A stretch of 11,504 bases of DNA from Bacteroidales bacterium UBA1204 (GTDB lineage: Bacteria; Bacteroidota; Bacteroidia; Bacteroidales; F082), in the NCBI GenBank assembly GCA_002310075.1, contig DBXU01000169.1, positions 904 to 12,407 of the forward strand. The letters run 5' to 3'. This document shows, piece by piece, positions 1 through 7,557 of this stretch. The translations under genes were made by a program, and so were the position numbers. Each line of letters begins with the position of its first letter. Within the stretch, counting starts at the first letter, position 1. Under the pieces are notes generated by a model. That model had not been told where the DNA came from, did no database searches, and saw nothing but the letters and a program-made list of their open reading frames with translations.

Positions 1-629
1 TAGGCATAGTTCCAGATGCGCTTCTCAATGTATTCATCCACATAATGGTAGTTGCCGAACAAGGCGGAGTCGGGGATGAACTCGGTTAAAGTGCCCGTGT
101 CGTCATCGGAAGGGATGATGCCAGAGTCGCTGACCATCTTGCCTTGTGCAAACTCCACGATCCTTGTCTTGCCCTCACGTATGGCTTGCACCTTGAAATA
201 GGATGAAAGCGCGTTGACGGCTTTAGTACCCACGCCGTTCAAACCGACCGACTTCTGGAATACCTTGCTATCGTATTTGGCGCCTGTGTTGAGCTTCGAT
301 ACGGCTTCGGCCAACTTGCCCAACGGGATGCCACGGCCATAGTCGCGGATGCTTACTTTTTTGGCGGCTTTGTCGACCGTCACCTCAATCTTCTTGCCGA
401 AGCCGGAGGTGAACTCGTCAATGGAGTTGTCGATTACCTCTTTGATGAGCACATAGATGCCGTCGTCCTGTGAGGCGCCGTCGCCCAGTTTGCCGATATA
501 CATACCCGGACGGCGACGGATGTGCTCCATGTCCTCGAGGTGGACGATGCTGTCGTCGTTATAGTTTTCTGTGGTAGGAATGGGGTCGCTATCTTGCGTA
601 AAAATGTCGTCTTCGATGATTTCGCTCAT
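1..629 (-). CDS. parE: DNA topoisomerase IV subunit B (ParE), N-terminal part, cut by the window edge
   Basis: ATPase subunit of the type II topoisomerase that decatenates daughter chromosomes and relaxes supercoils; it pairs with ParC in the cytoplasm. The first 209 codons are present. The GHKL ATPase motifs are in order: EVIDNSIDE (about residues 64-72, with the Mg-binding Asn68), DYGRGIP (96-102) and the ATP-lid glycines GLNGVG (129-134), followed by [21 protein letters not shown] (38-50) and the acidic N-terminal stretch resemble Bacteroidales ParE more than GyrB. The start is the ATG at 627-629; the acidic head MSEIIEDD follows, and a candidate TAnnTTTG box sits 16 nt upstream. There is no Shine-Dalgarno sequence, as usual in this phylum. 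The gene lies 92 nt downstream of the aspartokinase stop on the same strand and probably has its own promoter. The transducer, TOPRIM and C-terminal parts are outside the window. GyrB is the only serious alternative. Confidence 0.93.
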   Translation of the reverse strand, partial: MSEIIEDDIFTQDSDPIPTTENYNDDSIVHLEDMEHIRRRPGMYIGKLGDGASQDDGIYVLIKEVIDNSIDEFTSGFGKKIEVTVDKAAKKVSIRDYGRGIPLGKLAEAVSKLNTGAKYDSKVFQKSVGLNGVGTKAVNALSSYFKVQAIREGKTRIVEFAQGKMVSDSGIIPSDDDTGTLTEFIPDSALFGNYHYVDEYIEKRIWNYA

Positions 630-645
630 AAAAACTGATTTTGTG

Positions 646-653
646 CAAAAATA
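646..653 (-). promoter_or_regulatory. Candidate -7 promoter box for parE
   Basis: On the minus strand this reads TATTTTTG, an exact match to the Bacteroidota -7 consensus TAnnTTTG. It ends 16 nt before the parE ATG, so transcription would start about 10 nt upstream of the start codon. No good TTTG -33 element is found at the usual spacing; a run of nine T (minus strand, 656-664) fills part of the spacer. The call rests on one short box plus its position. Confidence 0.4.
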
Positions 654-721
654 CGAAAAAAAAAGCAATGGAAATTACAGCCAAAGAACCAGTTTTGGCA
701 TTTATTTTTGAGGACTTGCTT

Positions 722-1996
722 TTATTTCAGCACCATTTGGAGTGTGCTCCGGCTGCTTTGTTCGACGTAGATTTTCTTGCCTTGTGTAAAGGTTTTCTCC
801 AATCCGGGTTGATAATGACGAATCGTGAACAGTTGCAGATTCTCGTTGTATTTGAGGCGGAAGCTATCGTGTATGGCGGCTTTGAGTTTGTCCAGCTTGG
901 TTTTGTTGCTATCGAAACAGAAGGAAAGCATCAAGGCGGACGTTTGGATCATGTTGGCATGGATTCTCAATTCGTCGCAGATGCGGAAGAGGATTTGAAG
1001 GTTATGCTCATTCATGAACGAGAAGTCGCGAGGCGAGATGCTGACCAACGTTTGGTTGTCTTTTACGATGTAGGAGGGTATACGGTCGTCTTCGGGGTAT
1101 AGGTTGCTGTCGATTACGGTGGGAGGGAGATCAGGGTGCAGGAAGGACTGTACTTTTAAAACGATGTCTTTATTTTGTAGGGGTTTGATGGTCTTGGGGT
1201 GAATGATGGTGGCACCATAGAAAGCCAATTCTATGGCTTCTGAGTATGAGATATGAGGAATCTTTATCGTTTCGGGGAAACGTTTGGGGTCTGCATTGAG
1301 GAGCCCATCGACGTCTTTCCAGATAGTGACTTCCTCGGCATCGAGGCAATTGGCGAAGATGGCAGCAGTGAAGTCGGAGCCCTCTCTTCCTAACGTGACG
1401 CTGTGTTTGCCATCGTCGGTGCTGCCGATGAAACCTTGGGTGATGCAGACCACCCCACGGATATGCTCGTCGTTTAGTTTGGTGATCCTAAGTCTGGTCT
1501 CATCCCAATCGACATTGGCAGCCCTGAAGTTAGTGTCGGTCATGACGTACTTTCTCGCGTCAAGCCATCGTGCAGGTACTTCGCATTTGTTGAGGTATTC
1601 CTGGATGATGGTGGTGGAGATCAACTCTCCGTAGCTGACGGTTTGGTCGTATTGGTAGTCATAATCCAAATCGGGCTGTTGCAGTTTCTCCAAAAGCTCC
1701 AGAAAAAGGCATGACACCGATTCTATGATAGGGTGTTTCACATCGTTGTCAAATAGGTTGAGGATGATGCCTTCGTGGTATTCGACGACCTCTTTCATCG
1801 CTTCGATGCCGAGGTCTCCATTATGCTCCCGAAAGTCGTGAAGGATTTTTTCCAGCATGTTGGTGGTCTTCCCCATGGCCGAGACGATCAGCATGATGTC
1901 TTCGTCCTTATGTTGGCAGACGATGTGGGTGAGGTTGCGTACGGCATCGGCATCTTTTACGGAAGCGCCGCCAAATTTATAGATTTTACGTATCAT
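722..1996 (-). CDS. lysC: Aspartate kinase (monofunctional aspartokinase)
   Basis: Phosphorylates L-aspartate with ATP to give 4-phospho-aspartate, the first committed step towards lysine, threonine, methionine and, in many bacteria, diaminopimelate for the cell wall. The protein has 424 residues. The amino-acid kinase domain comes first: KFGGASV (7-13), SAMGKTTN (39-46), SYGELIS (121-127, with the conserved catalytic-region Glu124), TLGREGSDFTAA (201-212), WKDVDG (226-231) and HPKTIKP (266-272). From about residue 280 to 395 there is an ACT-type regulatory region, which in this family binds lysine or threonine for feedback control; the actual effector cannot be read from the sequence. No homoserine dehydrogenase domain follows, so this is not the fused ThrA type. 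The GREGSD variant replaces the GRGGSD of the Escherichia coli enzyme. The ATG at 1994-1996 begins MIRKIYKFGG, as expected. It lies 11 nt after the tsaD stop, with a weak GGA upstream, so co-transcription with tsaD is likely. Confidence 0.95.
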   Translation of the reverse strand: MIRKIYKFGGASVKDADAVRNLTHIVCQHKDEDIMLIVSAMGKTTNMLEKILHDFREHNGDLGIEAMKEVVEYHEGIILNLFDNDVKHPIIESVSCLFLELLEKLQQPDLDYDYQYDQTVSYGELISTTIIQEYLNKCEVPARWLDARKYVMTDTNFRAANVDWDETRLRITKLNDEHIRGVVCITQGFIGSTDDGKHSVTLGREGSDFTAAIFANCLDAEEVTIWKDVDGLLNADPKRFPETIKIPHISYSEAIELAFYGATIIHPKTIKPLQNKDIVLKVQSFLHPDLPPTVIDSNLYPEDDRIPSYIVKDNQTLVSISPRDFSFMNEHNLQILFRICDELRIHANMIQTSALMLSFCFDSNKTKLDKLKAAIHDSFRLKYNENLQLFTIRHYQPGLEKTFTQGKKIYVEQSSRSTLQMVLK

Positions 1997-2007
1997 CTTT
2001 TTCCGTA

Positions 2008-3033
2008 TTATTCTTTGTTGAGGCTTTGTCTGGCATAAGGGGTCAGATCTTGTGTGGCGAATTCGCCTCTAAGGTATTTGTAATAGCCCGCTACGGCCAC
2101 CATGGCGGCGTTGTCGGTCGAATAGCTGAGTCGGGGAATAAACACCTTCCAATGGTATTTTTCACCCAAAGATATCATGGCATCATGAAGGCCTGAGTTG
2201 GCACTGACGCCACCAGCGATGGCCACCGTCTTGATGCCTGTCTGCTTACTGGCTTTTACCAGTTTGTTCATCAAAATATCGATGATGGTTCTTTGCACGG
2301 AAGCGCAAAGGTCTTCTTTGTTTTCCTCAATGAAATTCGGGTTGACTTTCAGGTTGTCGCGGACAGTGTATAAGATGCTTGTCTTCAAGCCGCTAAAGCT
2401 GTAATCCAAGTTGGGGATGTTGGGCTTTGCAAAAGAGAAGGCGTCCGGATTGCCTATCTTGGCCAGCTTGTCGATGACGGGGCCACCGGGATATGGAAGA
2501 CCAAGGATTTTTGCAGTTTTGTCGAAGGCTTCGCCTGCGGCGTCGTCGATGGTTTTGCCAATCACTTCCATGTCGAAATAGTCTTTTACGACAACAATCT
2601 GGGTGTGTCCGCCAGAAACTGTTAGGCAAAGGAAGGGGAAGTCAGGTACTTCAGTATGATTGGCATCAGTGGCGAAATGTACCAGAATGTGGGCGTTCAT
2701 GTGGTCAACTTCGACCATGGGGATGCCTAAAGCAAGTGAAAAAGCCTTGGCAAACGAGGTCCCGACCAATAAAGAGCCTAAAAGTCCTGGCCCACGCGTA
2801 AAAGCGATGGCACTTAATTGTTTTTTATCTATATTTGCAGCCTTTAAGGCTGTGTCGATGACAGGGATGATATTTTGCTGATGGGCACGCGAAGCCAATT
2901 CGGGGACAACACCTCCGTACTGTTCGTGAACCTTTTGACTAGCAATGACATTGGAAAGGACACAGGTGCCTTGGAGCACTGCGGCAGAGGTGTCGTCGCA
3001 TGATGATTCAATGCCTAAAATGTATTCGTTCAT
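2008..3033 (-). CDS. tsaD: tRNA N6-adenosine threonylcarbamoyltransferase TsaD
   Basis: Transfers the threonylcarbamoyl group from threonylcarbamoyl-AMP (made by TsaC/TsaB-type enzymes) to A37 of tRNAs that read ANN codons, forming t6A; it works with TsaB and TsaE. The 341 residues match the usual family length. Visible motifs are the N-terminal ILGIESSCDDTSAA (5-18), PELASRAHQQN (44-54), the metal-ligand pair HMNAH (His111, His115), VSGGHTQ (139-145), GYPGGP-like YPGGPVIDK (181-189), DYSFSGLKTS (210-219), GGVSAN (274-279) and STDNAAM with metal-binding Asp307. The start is the ATG at 3031-3033, because the family begins almost exactly at ILGIESS. The frame stays open upstream to an ATG at 3138, but those extra 35 residues are only the antisense of the divergent gene's membrane helix. 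The gene heads the tsaD-aspartokinase pair and diverges from the tamB-like gene. Confidence 0.97.
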   Translation of the reverse strand: MNEYILGIESSCDDTSAAVLQGTCVLSNVIASQKVHEQYGGVVPELASRAHQQNIIPVIDTALKAANIDKKQLSAIAFTRGPGLLGSLLVGTSFAKAFSLALGIPMVEVDHMNAHILVHFATDANHTEVPDFPFLCLTVSGGHTQIVVVKDYFDMEVIGKTIDDAAGEAFDKTAKILGLPYPGGPVIDKLAKIGNPDAFSFAKPNIPNLDYSFSGLKTSILYTVRDNLKVNPNFIEENKEDLCASVQRTIIDILMNKLVKASKQTGIKTVAIAGGVSANSGLHDAMISLGEKYHWKVFIPRLSYSTDNAAMVAVAGYYKYLRGEFATQDLTPYARQSLNKE

Positions 3034-3037
3034 ATAG

Positions 3038-3045
3038 TAAATTTG
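3038..3045 (+). promoter_or_regulatory. Candidate -7 promoter box for the tamB-like gene
   Basis: Reads TAAATTTG on the plus strand, an exact TAnnTTTG match. Transcription would start near 3052, a few nt before the ATT at 3056 or about 34 nt before the TTG at 3086. No clear -33 TTTG lies 19-21 nt upstream. The box is 6 bp away from an opposing box for tsaD. Confidence 0.3.
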
Positions 3046-3051
3046 AAGGGT

Positions 3052-3059
3052 CAAAATTA
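3052..3059 (-). promoter_or_regulatory. Candidate -7 promoter box for tsaD
   Basis: Reads TAATTTTG on the minus strand, an exact TAnnTTTG match. It ends 18 nt upstream of the tsaD ATG, so the leader would be about 12 nt, similar to the spacing seen at parE. A -33 element at the standard distance is not apparent. It lies inside the potential coding start of the divergent gene. Confidence 0.35.
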
Positions 3060-3085
3060 TCAAAAAAAAGATTATCCATAGCATT

Positions 3086-6000
3086 TTGATTGTTTTTGTA
3101 GTGATACTTTCTATCATTACAAGCCTATTCATCGCCATACAAGACCCTATTATTCAGAAATTTGCCGTTCGGGTGGCTGGTGGTTATCTTTCTGAAAAAA
3201 CAGGTGCTGAAATCAAGGTGGGCCGTTTGGCTATCATGCCAGATTTTTCGGTGATGTTGGATGATGTGTTGGTGAAAGACCTGAGAGACAATAATTTGGC
3301 CAATATAGGAAGGCTTAGAACGAAAATTCATCTCGGTGATCTTTTGGATGGTGTGCTTCATCTGAGCAAGGTGGAGCTTGACGATACGGAAGCCAATCTT
3401 ATCCAATATCAAGGAGAGGATCATTACAACTATCAGTTTTTGGCCGACTTCTTCAGTTCTGATAAGGAGAAAGACCCTGGCAAGAAGCCGATGAAAATTA
3501 TTGTTGACGACATCAACATCAAAGGTCTCGACTTCGTGTTTTGGGACCAGAATTCCTCTGACATGGAGAAGTCCATGAATAACCTGATGGATTATGCTCA
3601 TATTGATGTCGACGATATCTCTTTGAAGGCTAAGAATTTCTATATGTACGGAGATTCCATTCATGCTATCATCGAAGGCTTGTCGGCGACGGAGCTCAGT
3701 GGTTTGGATTTGAAGCATCTTCAAGCCGATGCCACAGTGTCGTCGAAAGGCATTCTATTGGATGGGTTGAAAATGGAAACCAACAATAGCAAGTTTGATT
3801 TGGACTTGCACATGCTATATAACGATTACTCAGCTTTCAAGCATTTCGTCGATTCAGTCACTTTTGATGCCACCATCTATCCGTCTGACATCATGTTGTC
3901 TGATATAGGTGTGTTTACCCCTGTCATGTACGAGATGCCGGATAGGGTGAAGCTTGAATGCCGCTTTTCAGGACCTATCGAGCATTTTGAGGTAGGTGAC
4001 ATCAGTGCTGAATTGGGCCAGTCGACCCATTTCCAGGGATACTTGAGTATGCATCCCCTCGATTTCAATCATGGAGAGCATGTCATGAACATTAAGAACA
4101 TGCAGTTTAATTACGATGATATCGTAAACTTCAAGGTGCCGGGTGCTGGCAATATTCCGTTGCCCGAGTCGCTTCGCGCTTTGGATGGCGGCAATGTTAA
4201 GGTGAATTTCAAGGGCTCATACCTCGATTTCATGTCCGACATCGCTTTTGTCTCTGACGTGGGTAACGTGGATGCTTCCATCAATAGGGGGAAGGATGTA
4301 TATGGAAACAATGAGTTTTCAGGATATGTCAATGCGCAACAAGTTGCCATGGGTGAGATTGCGAAAGCGTCTAAGGTGTTGGGCGACATTGATCTGGATG
4401 CCGAGTTTTCTGCCCGATTCCCCAAAAATGGGAGTCCTGAATTGAGTGTGAACGGCAACGCCTATCATGCCAATGTGTTCGGGAATACCATTGACAAAAT
4501 CAAGTTGGACGGCGATCTCAAGGAAAATCGCTTTAATGGTAAACTCAATGTTAAAGACCCGCTTCTCGATTTGGATTTCAATGGTTTGGTCGATTTCCAA
4601 AATGCCAAATACCCCAAGTCTGATTTTGAGGCTGTTATTCATAAGGCCGATCTGAAGGCTCTCAATCTTGTCAAGAGCGACTCCGTTTCTGTGATCAGTA
4701 CTCGTATCTATGCCAACATGACGGGCTTCGACATCGATAATTTGGAAGGGACACTCCGTATCGACAGCACAGTCTATCATAATGGCAGTGGCGCGTTTTA
4801 CATGGATAGTTTCGATGCCAATATTGTGAATGACAACCTGATGCAACGGCGCATCAACTTGAACTGCGACTTCTTCAATTTTGATATGGGTGGGCAGTTT
4901 AGTTTTGCTGATATCGTGCCAGTCTTTAAGGAATATGTCAATTCGTTTGTGACGATTCCCAAATGGGAAGGCGACATGGCAAAGTTGGAGAAAAAGAGGC
5001 AAAAACACAATACGGAACAGGATTTCTACCTTAATCTGAACTTGAAGGATACGAAGCCGTTGAGCCGCTTGTTTATGCCTTCATTGACAATAGCCGACAA
5101 TACAACGTTGAATGGAACCTTTACCTCACGTTCCAATGCCTTGAACATCACACTGCGTTCAAAATACGTGAAATACGGTGATATTGTTGTCGACAATATT
5201 GAGTTGAAGAATTACAATTTCAACAAATCTTCTATTGCACATTTGTCCGTGGATGATGTTTCATGGAGCAAAGTGTCTGAAACGGACACGTTGGAGTTCG
5301 GTTTTGACAACCTGTCTTTCCTTACACGAATTGCCAATGACACGGTTTATGGCCATCTCGGTTGGGACGATGATGAGCTGGAGGATCATAATAAGGCGTC
5401 TATTGACATGACTTTCCATCCTAATGAGGGAGGTGGCGTGTTTAACCTCACAAAGATGGGTTTGGTTGTCAACGATTCATTGTGGACGGTTTCGCCTAGT
5501 AATTACATTGGATTTGATAAAGGCCGTATTGAAGTGTCGGATCTTGAATTTAGCCACAATAGACAAAAAATCAGAATCGATGGCTATGTGCCTTTGGGTG
5601 TGACGGATACTATCGCCTTGGATTTGAATCAATTCGATCTTTCCAACCTGGACCTTCTCTTCCAAAAGTGGGGCTTTGATATTGACGGCTTTGTCACGGG
5701 ATCGCTACAAGCGGGTAGCTTGAAAGAGAATCCCATGCTCTTGGCTGATGCAATGATTGAAGATGTTGTTGTCAATAATGTGACAATTGGCGATGCCAAG
5801 TTGTTGAGCCAATGGGATAATGCCAAAGAGTCGGTTGGGATCGATGCGAGCATTTTCCACAAGAAGAAACAAGCCTTAAGTGTTGTAGGTACCTATTACC
5901 CGAGACGAGAAAAAGACAATGTGGACCTTGCCGTCAGGATGGATTCGTTGAATATGTCCGTCATCAATCCTTTTGTTGGCAATGCGGTGTCGCGTGTCAA

Positions 6001-7555
6001 AGGATATGGCAAAGGTGAGGTCGCGGTGACGGGTTCCATTAATGCTCCCGATTTGAACGGTAAGATAGACATCGTCGATGGCGGATGCAAGGTGGGTTAT
6101 CTGAACACCTATTATTCGTTCAGTCCCACCATATTGCTAACACCGGAATACATTGGACTGAAGAATTTGGTTCTTGTCGACACGTTGGGTAATTCGGCTC
6201 CTGCTGAAGGACGTGTCTATCACAAGGCCTTTAAGGATCTTCGCTTGGACTTGAAAATGCATCCTCGTGATTTCTTGGCTATGGCTACAACGATAAAGGA
6301 AAACGATACTTTTTATGGTACTGTGTTTGCCGATGGCGTTGTGAGTGCAACGGGGCCCATCAATGACATCAATTTGAGCATTAAGGCCAAAACCGAAAAG
6401 GGCACCAGTCTAGTGTTGCCTTTGAACCGTACTACTTCCATCAAGGAAAACGATTTCATTGTTTTCGTCAACAATGCTATAGACGAAGAGGAATCTGAAG
6501 AAATTGTCGATGAGGTAAAGGCGAAAAGCAATCTCGCCGTCAATTTGGATGTCGATGTAACGGATGCTGCATCTGTAAAATTGTTCTTACCTGGTAATGT
6601 GGGTGTTATTGATGCTACGGGAAATGGTAATCTACGACTTGGCACTTCTTCTTCGGATGCCTTGTCGCTTATTGGCAGATATGTCATTAAGGGAGGGCGC
6701 TTCCAGTTGAATCTGAAAAATGTGATAACCCGAAACTTCAATTTGAAGTCGGGAGGCACCATTTCTTGGTCAGGCTCGCCCACGGATGGCCGTATCGATG
6801 CCACTGGTGCCTATCATGTGAAGGCTGACCTGAGTAGTTTGGGCGTGCAAATCGACTCAACCATGAACATGAACAACAAGGTTAGTGTTGAGTGCTTGAT
6901 TCACCTTAAAGGTGCTCTTCTTAATCCCACCATCACATTTGGAATGAAGTTGCCTAATGCTTCTGAAGATACGCAACAAACTGTCTATTCAATTATTGAT
7001 ACCACCGACCAATCGGTTATGGGAGGCCAAGTGCTGTCGTTGTTGCTGCTGGGCTCATTTAATAACACCGGTGGTGGCACTTCCGATTATTTCAATGCTT
7101 TTGCCAATAATATGCTTGGTGGCATCTCCTTCGAGATCACACCACATCTTGGCATGAGCCTCAGCCATGATATGGGTAGTGCCAATACCTATGAGGAATG
7201 GATGATGTCGCTCAGAAGCGATGTGTTCGACAACCGTCTTCTGATGGACTTCAACTTGGGTGTTATCATGAATAATTCCGATTCGACGGAGTTTAATGCC
7301 ATATCGAACATGGTCGCCGAATGCGACATCAACTATAGGCTTATGAAAGATGGGCGCCTGATGGCCCATTTCTATAACCATTCTAACTATAACACGAACT
7401 ATTCCAGTTTCTCATTCGATAAGTTGTCACCCTACACGCAAGGTTTGGGTCTTACCTATAGCAAGTCCTTCAATACCTTTGGCGAGTTGTTTAGGCGTAA
7501 AAATGCTGATCCGCAGCGCCCGTTTATCAATAGGAGAAATAACCCTAACAACTGA
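3086..7555 (+). CDS. tamB: TamB/AsmA-like envelope biogenesis protein (DUF490 C-terminus), start uncertain
   Basis: A very long protein (1489 residues from the TTG at 3086) of the TamB/AsmA-like group: inner-membrane-anchored, periplasm-spanning proteins implicated in outer-membrane protein assembly and lipid transport. An N-terminal hydrophobic helix (about 1-18) is followed by an AsmA-like entry region (IKVGRLAI, then LDDVLVKDLRDNNL) and by repetitive beta-strand sequence with no catalytic motif. From about residue 1100 to the end is the TamB/DUF490 region. It includes SGGTISWSGSPTDGRIDATG, a GMKLPNASEDTQQ segment, and a C-terminal part rich in aromatic beta strands ending in YTQGLGLTYSKSFNTFGELF, as in Bacteroidota homologues. 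No ATG exists near the start. The frame is open upstream to 3047 and encodes IIKKKIIHSI before the helix, which looks like a normal cytoplasmic n-region, so the true start may be ATT at 3056 (1499 residues). The helicase gene begins 2 nt after the stop. Confidence 0.88.
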   Translation: MIVFVVILSIITSLFIAIQDPIIQKFAVRVAGGYLSEKTGAEIKVGRLAIMPDFSVMLDDVLVKDLRDNNLANIGRLRTKIHLGDLLDGVLHLSKVELDDTEANLIQYQGEDHYNYQFLADFFSSDKEKDPGKKPMKIIVDDINIKGLDFVFWDQNSSDMEKSMNNLMDYAHIDVDDISLKAKNFYMYGDSIHAIIEGLSATELSGLDLKHLQADATVSSKGILLDGLKMETNNSKFDLDLHMLYNDYSAFKHFVDSVTFDATIYPSDIMLSDIGVFTPVMYEMPDRVKLECRFSGPIEHFEVGDISAELGQSTHFQGYLSMHPLDFNHGEHVMNIKNMQFNYDDIVNFKVPGAGNIPLPESLRALDGGNVKVNFKGSYLDFMSDIAFVSDVGNVDASINRGKDVYGNNEFSGYVNAQQVAMGEIAKASKVLGDIDLDAEFSARFPKNGSPELSVNGNAYHANVFGNTIDKIKLDGDLKENRFNGKLNVKDPLLDLDFNGLVDFQNAKYPKSDFEAVIHKADLKALNLVKSDSVSVISTRIYANMTGFDIDNLEGTLRIDSTVYHNGSGAFYMDSFDANIVNDNLMQRRINLNCDFFNFDMGGQFSFADIVPVFKEYVNSFVTIPKWEGDMAKLEKKRQKHNTEQDFYLNLNLKDTKPLSRLFMPSLTIADNTTLNGTFTSRSNALNITLRSKYVKYGDIVVDNIELKNYNFNKSSIAHLSVDDVSWSKVSETDTLEFGFDNLSFLTRIANDTVYGHLGWDDDELEDHNKASIDMTFHPNEGGGVFNLTKMGLVVNDSLWTVSPSNYIGFDKGRIEVSDLEFSHNRQKIRIDGYVPLGVTDTIALDLNQFDLSNLDLLFQKWGFDIDGFVTGSLQAGSLKENPMLLADAMIEDVVVNNVTIGDAKLLSQWDNAKESVGIDASIFHKKKQALSVVGTYYPRREKDNVDLAVRMDSLNMSVINPFVGNAVSRVKGYGKGEVAVTGSINAPDLNGKIDIVDGGCKVGYLNTYYSFSPTILLTPEYIGLKNLVLVDTLGNSAPAEGRVYHKAFKDLRLDLKMHPRDFLAMATTIKENDTFYGTVFADGVVSATGPINDINLSIKAKTEKGTSLVLPLNRTTSIKENDFIVFVNNAIDEEESEEIVDEVKAKSNLAVNLDVDVTDAASVKLFLPGNVGVIDATGNGNLRLGTSSSDALSLIGRYVIKGGRFQLNLKNVITRNFNLKSGGTISWSGSPTDGRIDATGAYHVKADLSSLGVQIDSTMNMNNKVSVECLIHLKGALLNPTITFGMKLPNASEDTQQTVYSIIDTTDQSVMGGQVLSLLLLGSFNNTGGGTSDYFNAFANNMLGGISFEITPHLGMSLSHDMGSANTYEEWMMSLRSDVFDNRLLMDFNLGVIMNNSDSTEFNAISNMVAECDINYRLMKDGRLMAHFYNHSNYNTNYSSFSFDKLSPYTQGLGLTYSKSFNTFGELFRRKNADPQRPFINRRNNPNN

Positions 7556-7557
7556 TA

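Noticed and set aside
656..664. Run of nine A (T on the minus strand) as a phase-variable tract upstream of parE
   Set aside because: parE is essential and the run is one plain homopolymer in an A/T-rich promoter spacer; nothing in the sequence points to switching.
680..699. Short inverted repeat (GCCAAA with TTTGGC, 8-nt loop) between the aspartokinase gene and parE
   Set aside because: Only 6 bp, AT-rich, and not followed by a T tract in the direction of aspartokinase transcription. It could be a weak terminator, but the evidence is too thin.
3034..3138. 35-residue N-terminal extension of tsaD with a hydrophobic stretch
   Set aside because: TsaD proteins begin at the ILGIESS strand, and the ATG at 3031-3033 fits this exactly. 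The hydrophobic extension is the antisense image of the membrane helix of the divergent tamB-like gene.
4111..5008. Several minus-strand open frames of 115-229 residues opposite the tamB-like gene
   Set aside because: Composition and sequence look like antisense shadow; no recognisable domain, promoter or ribosome-binding context, and the plus-strand gene has continuous family features.
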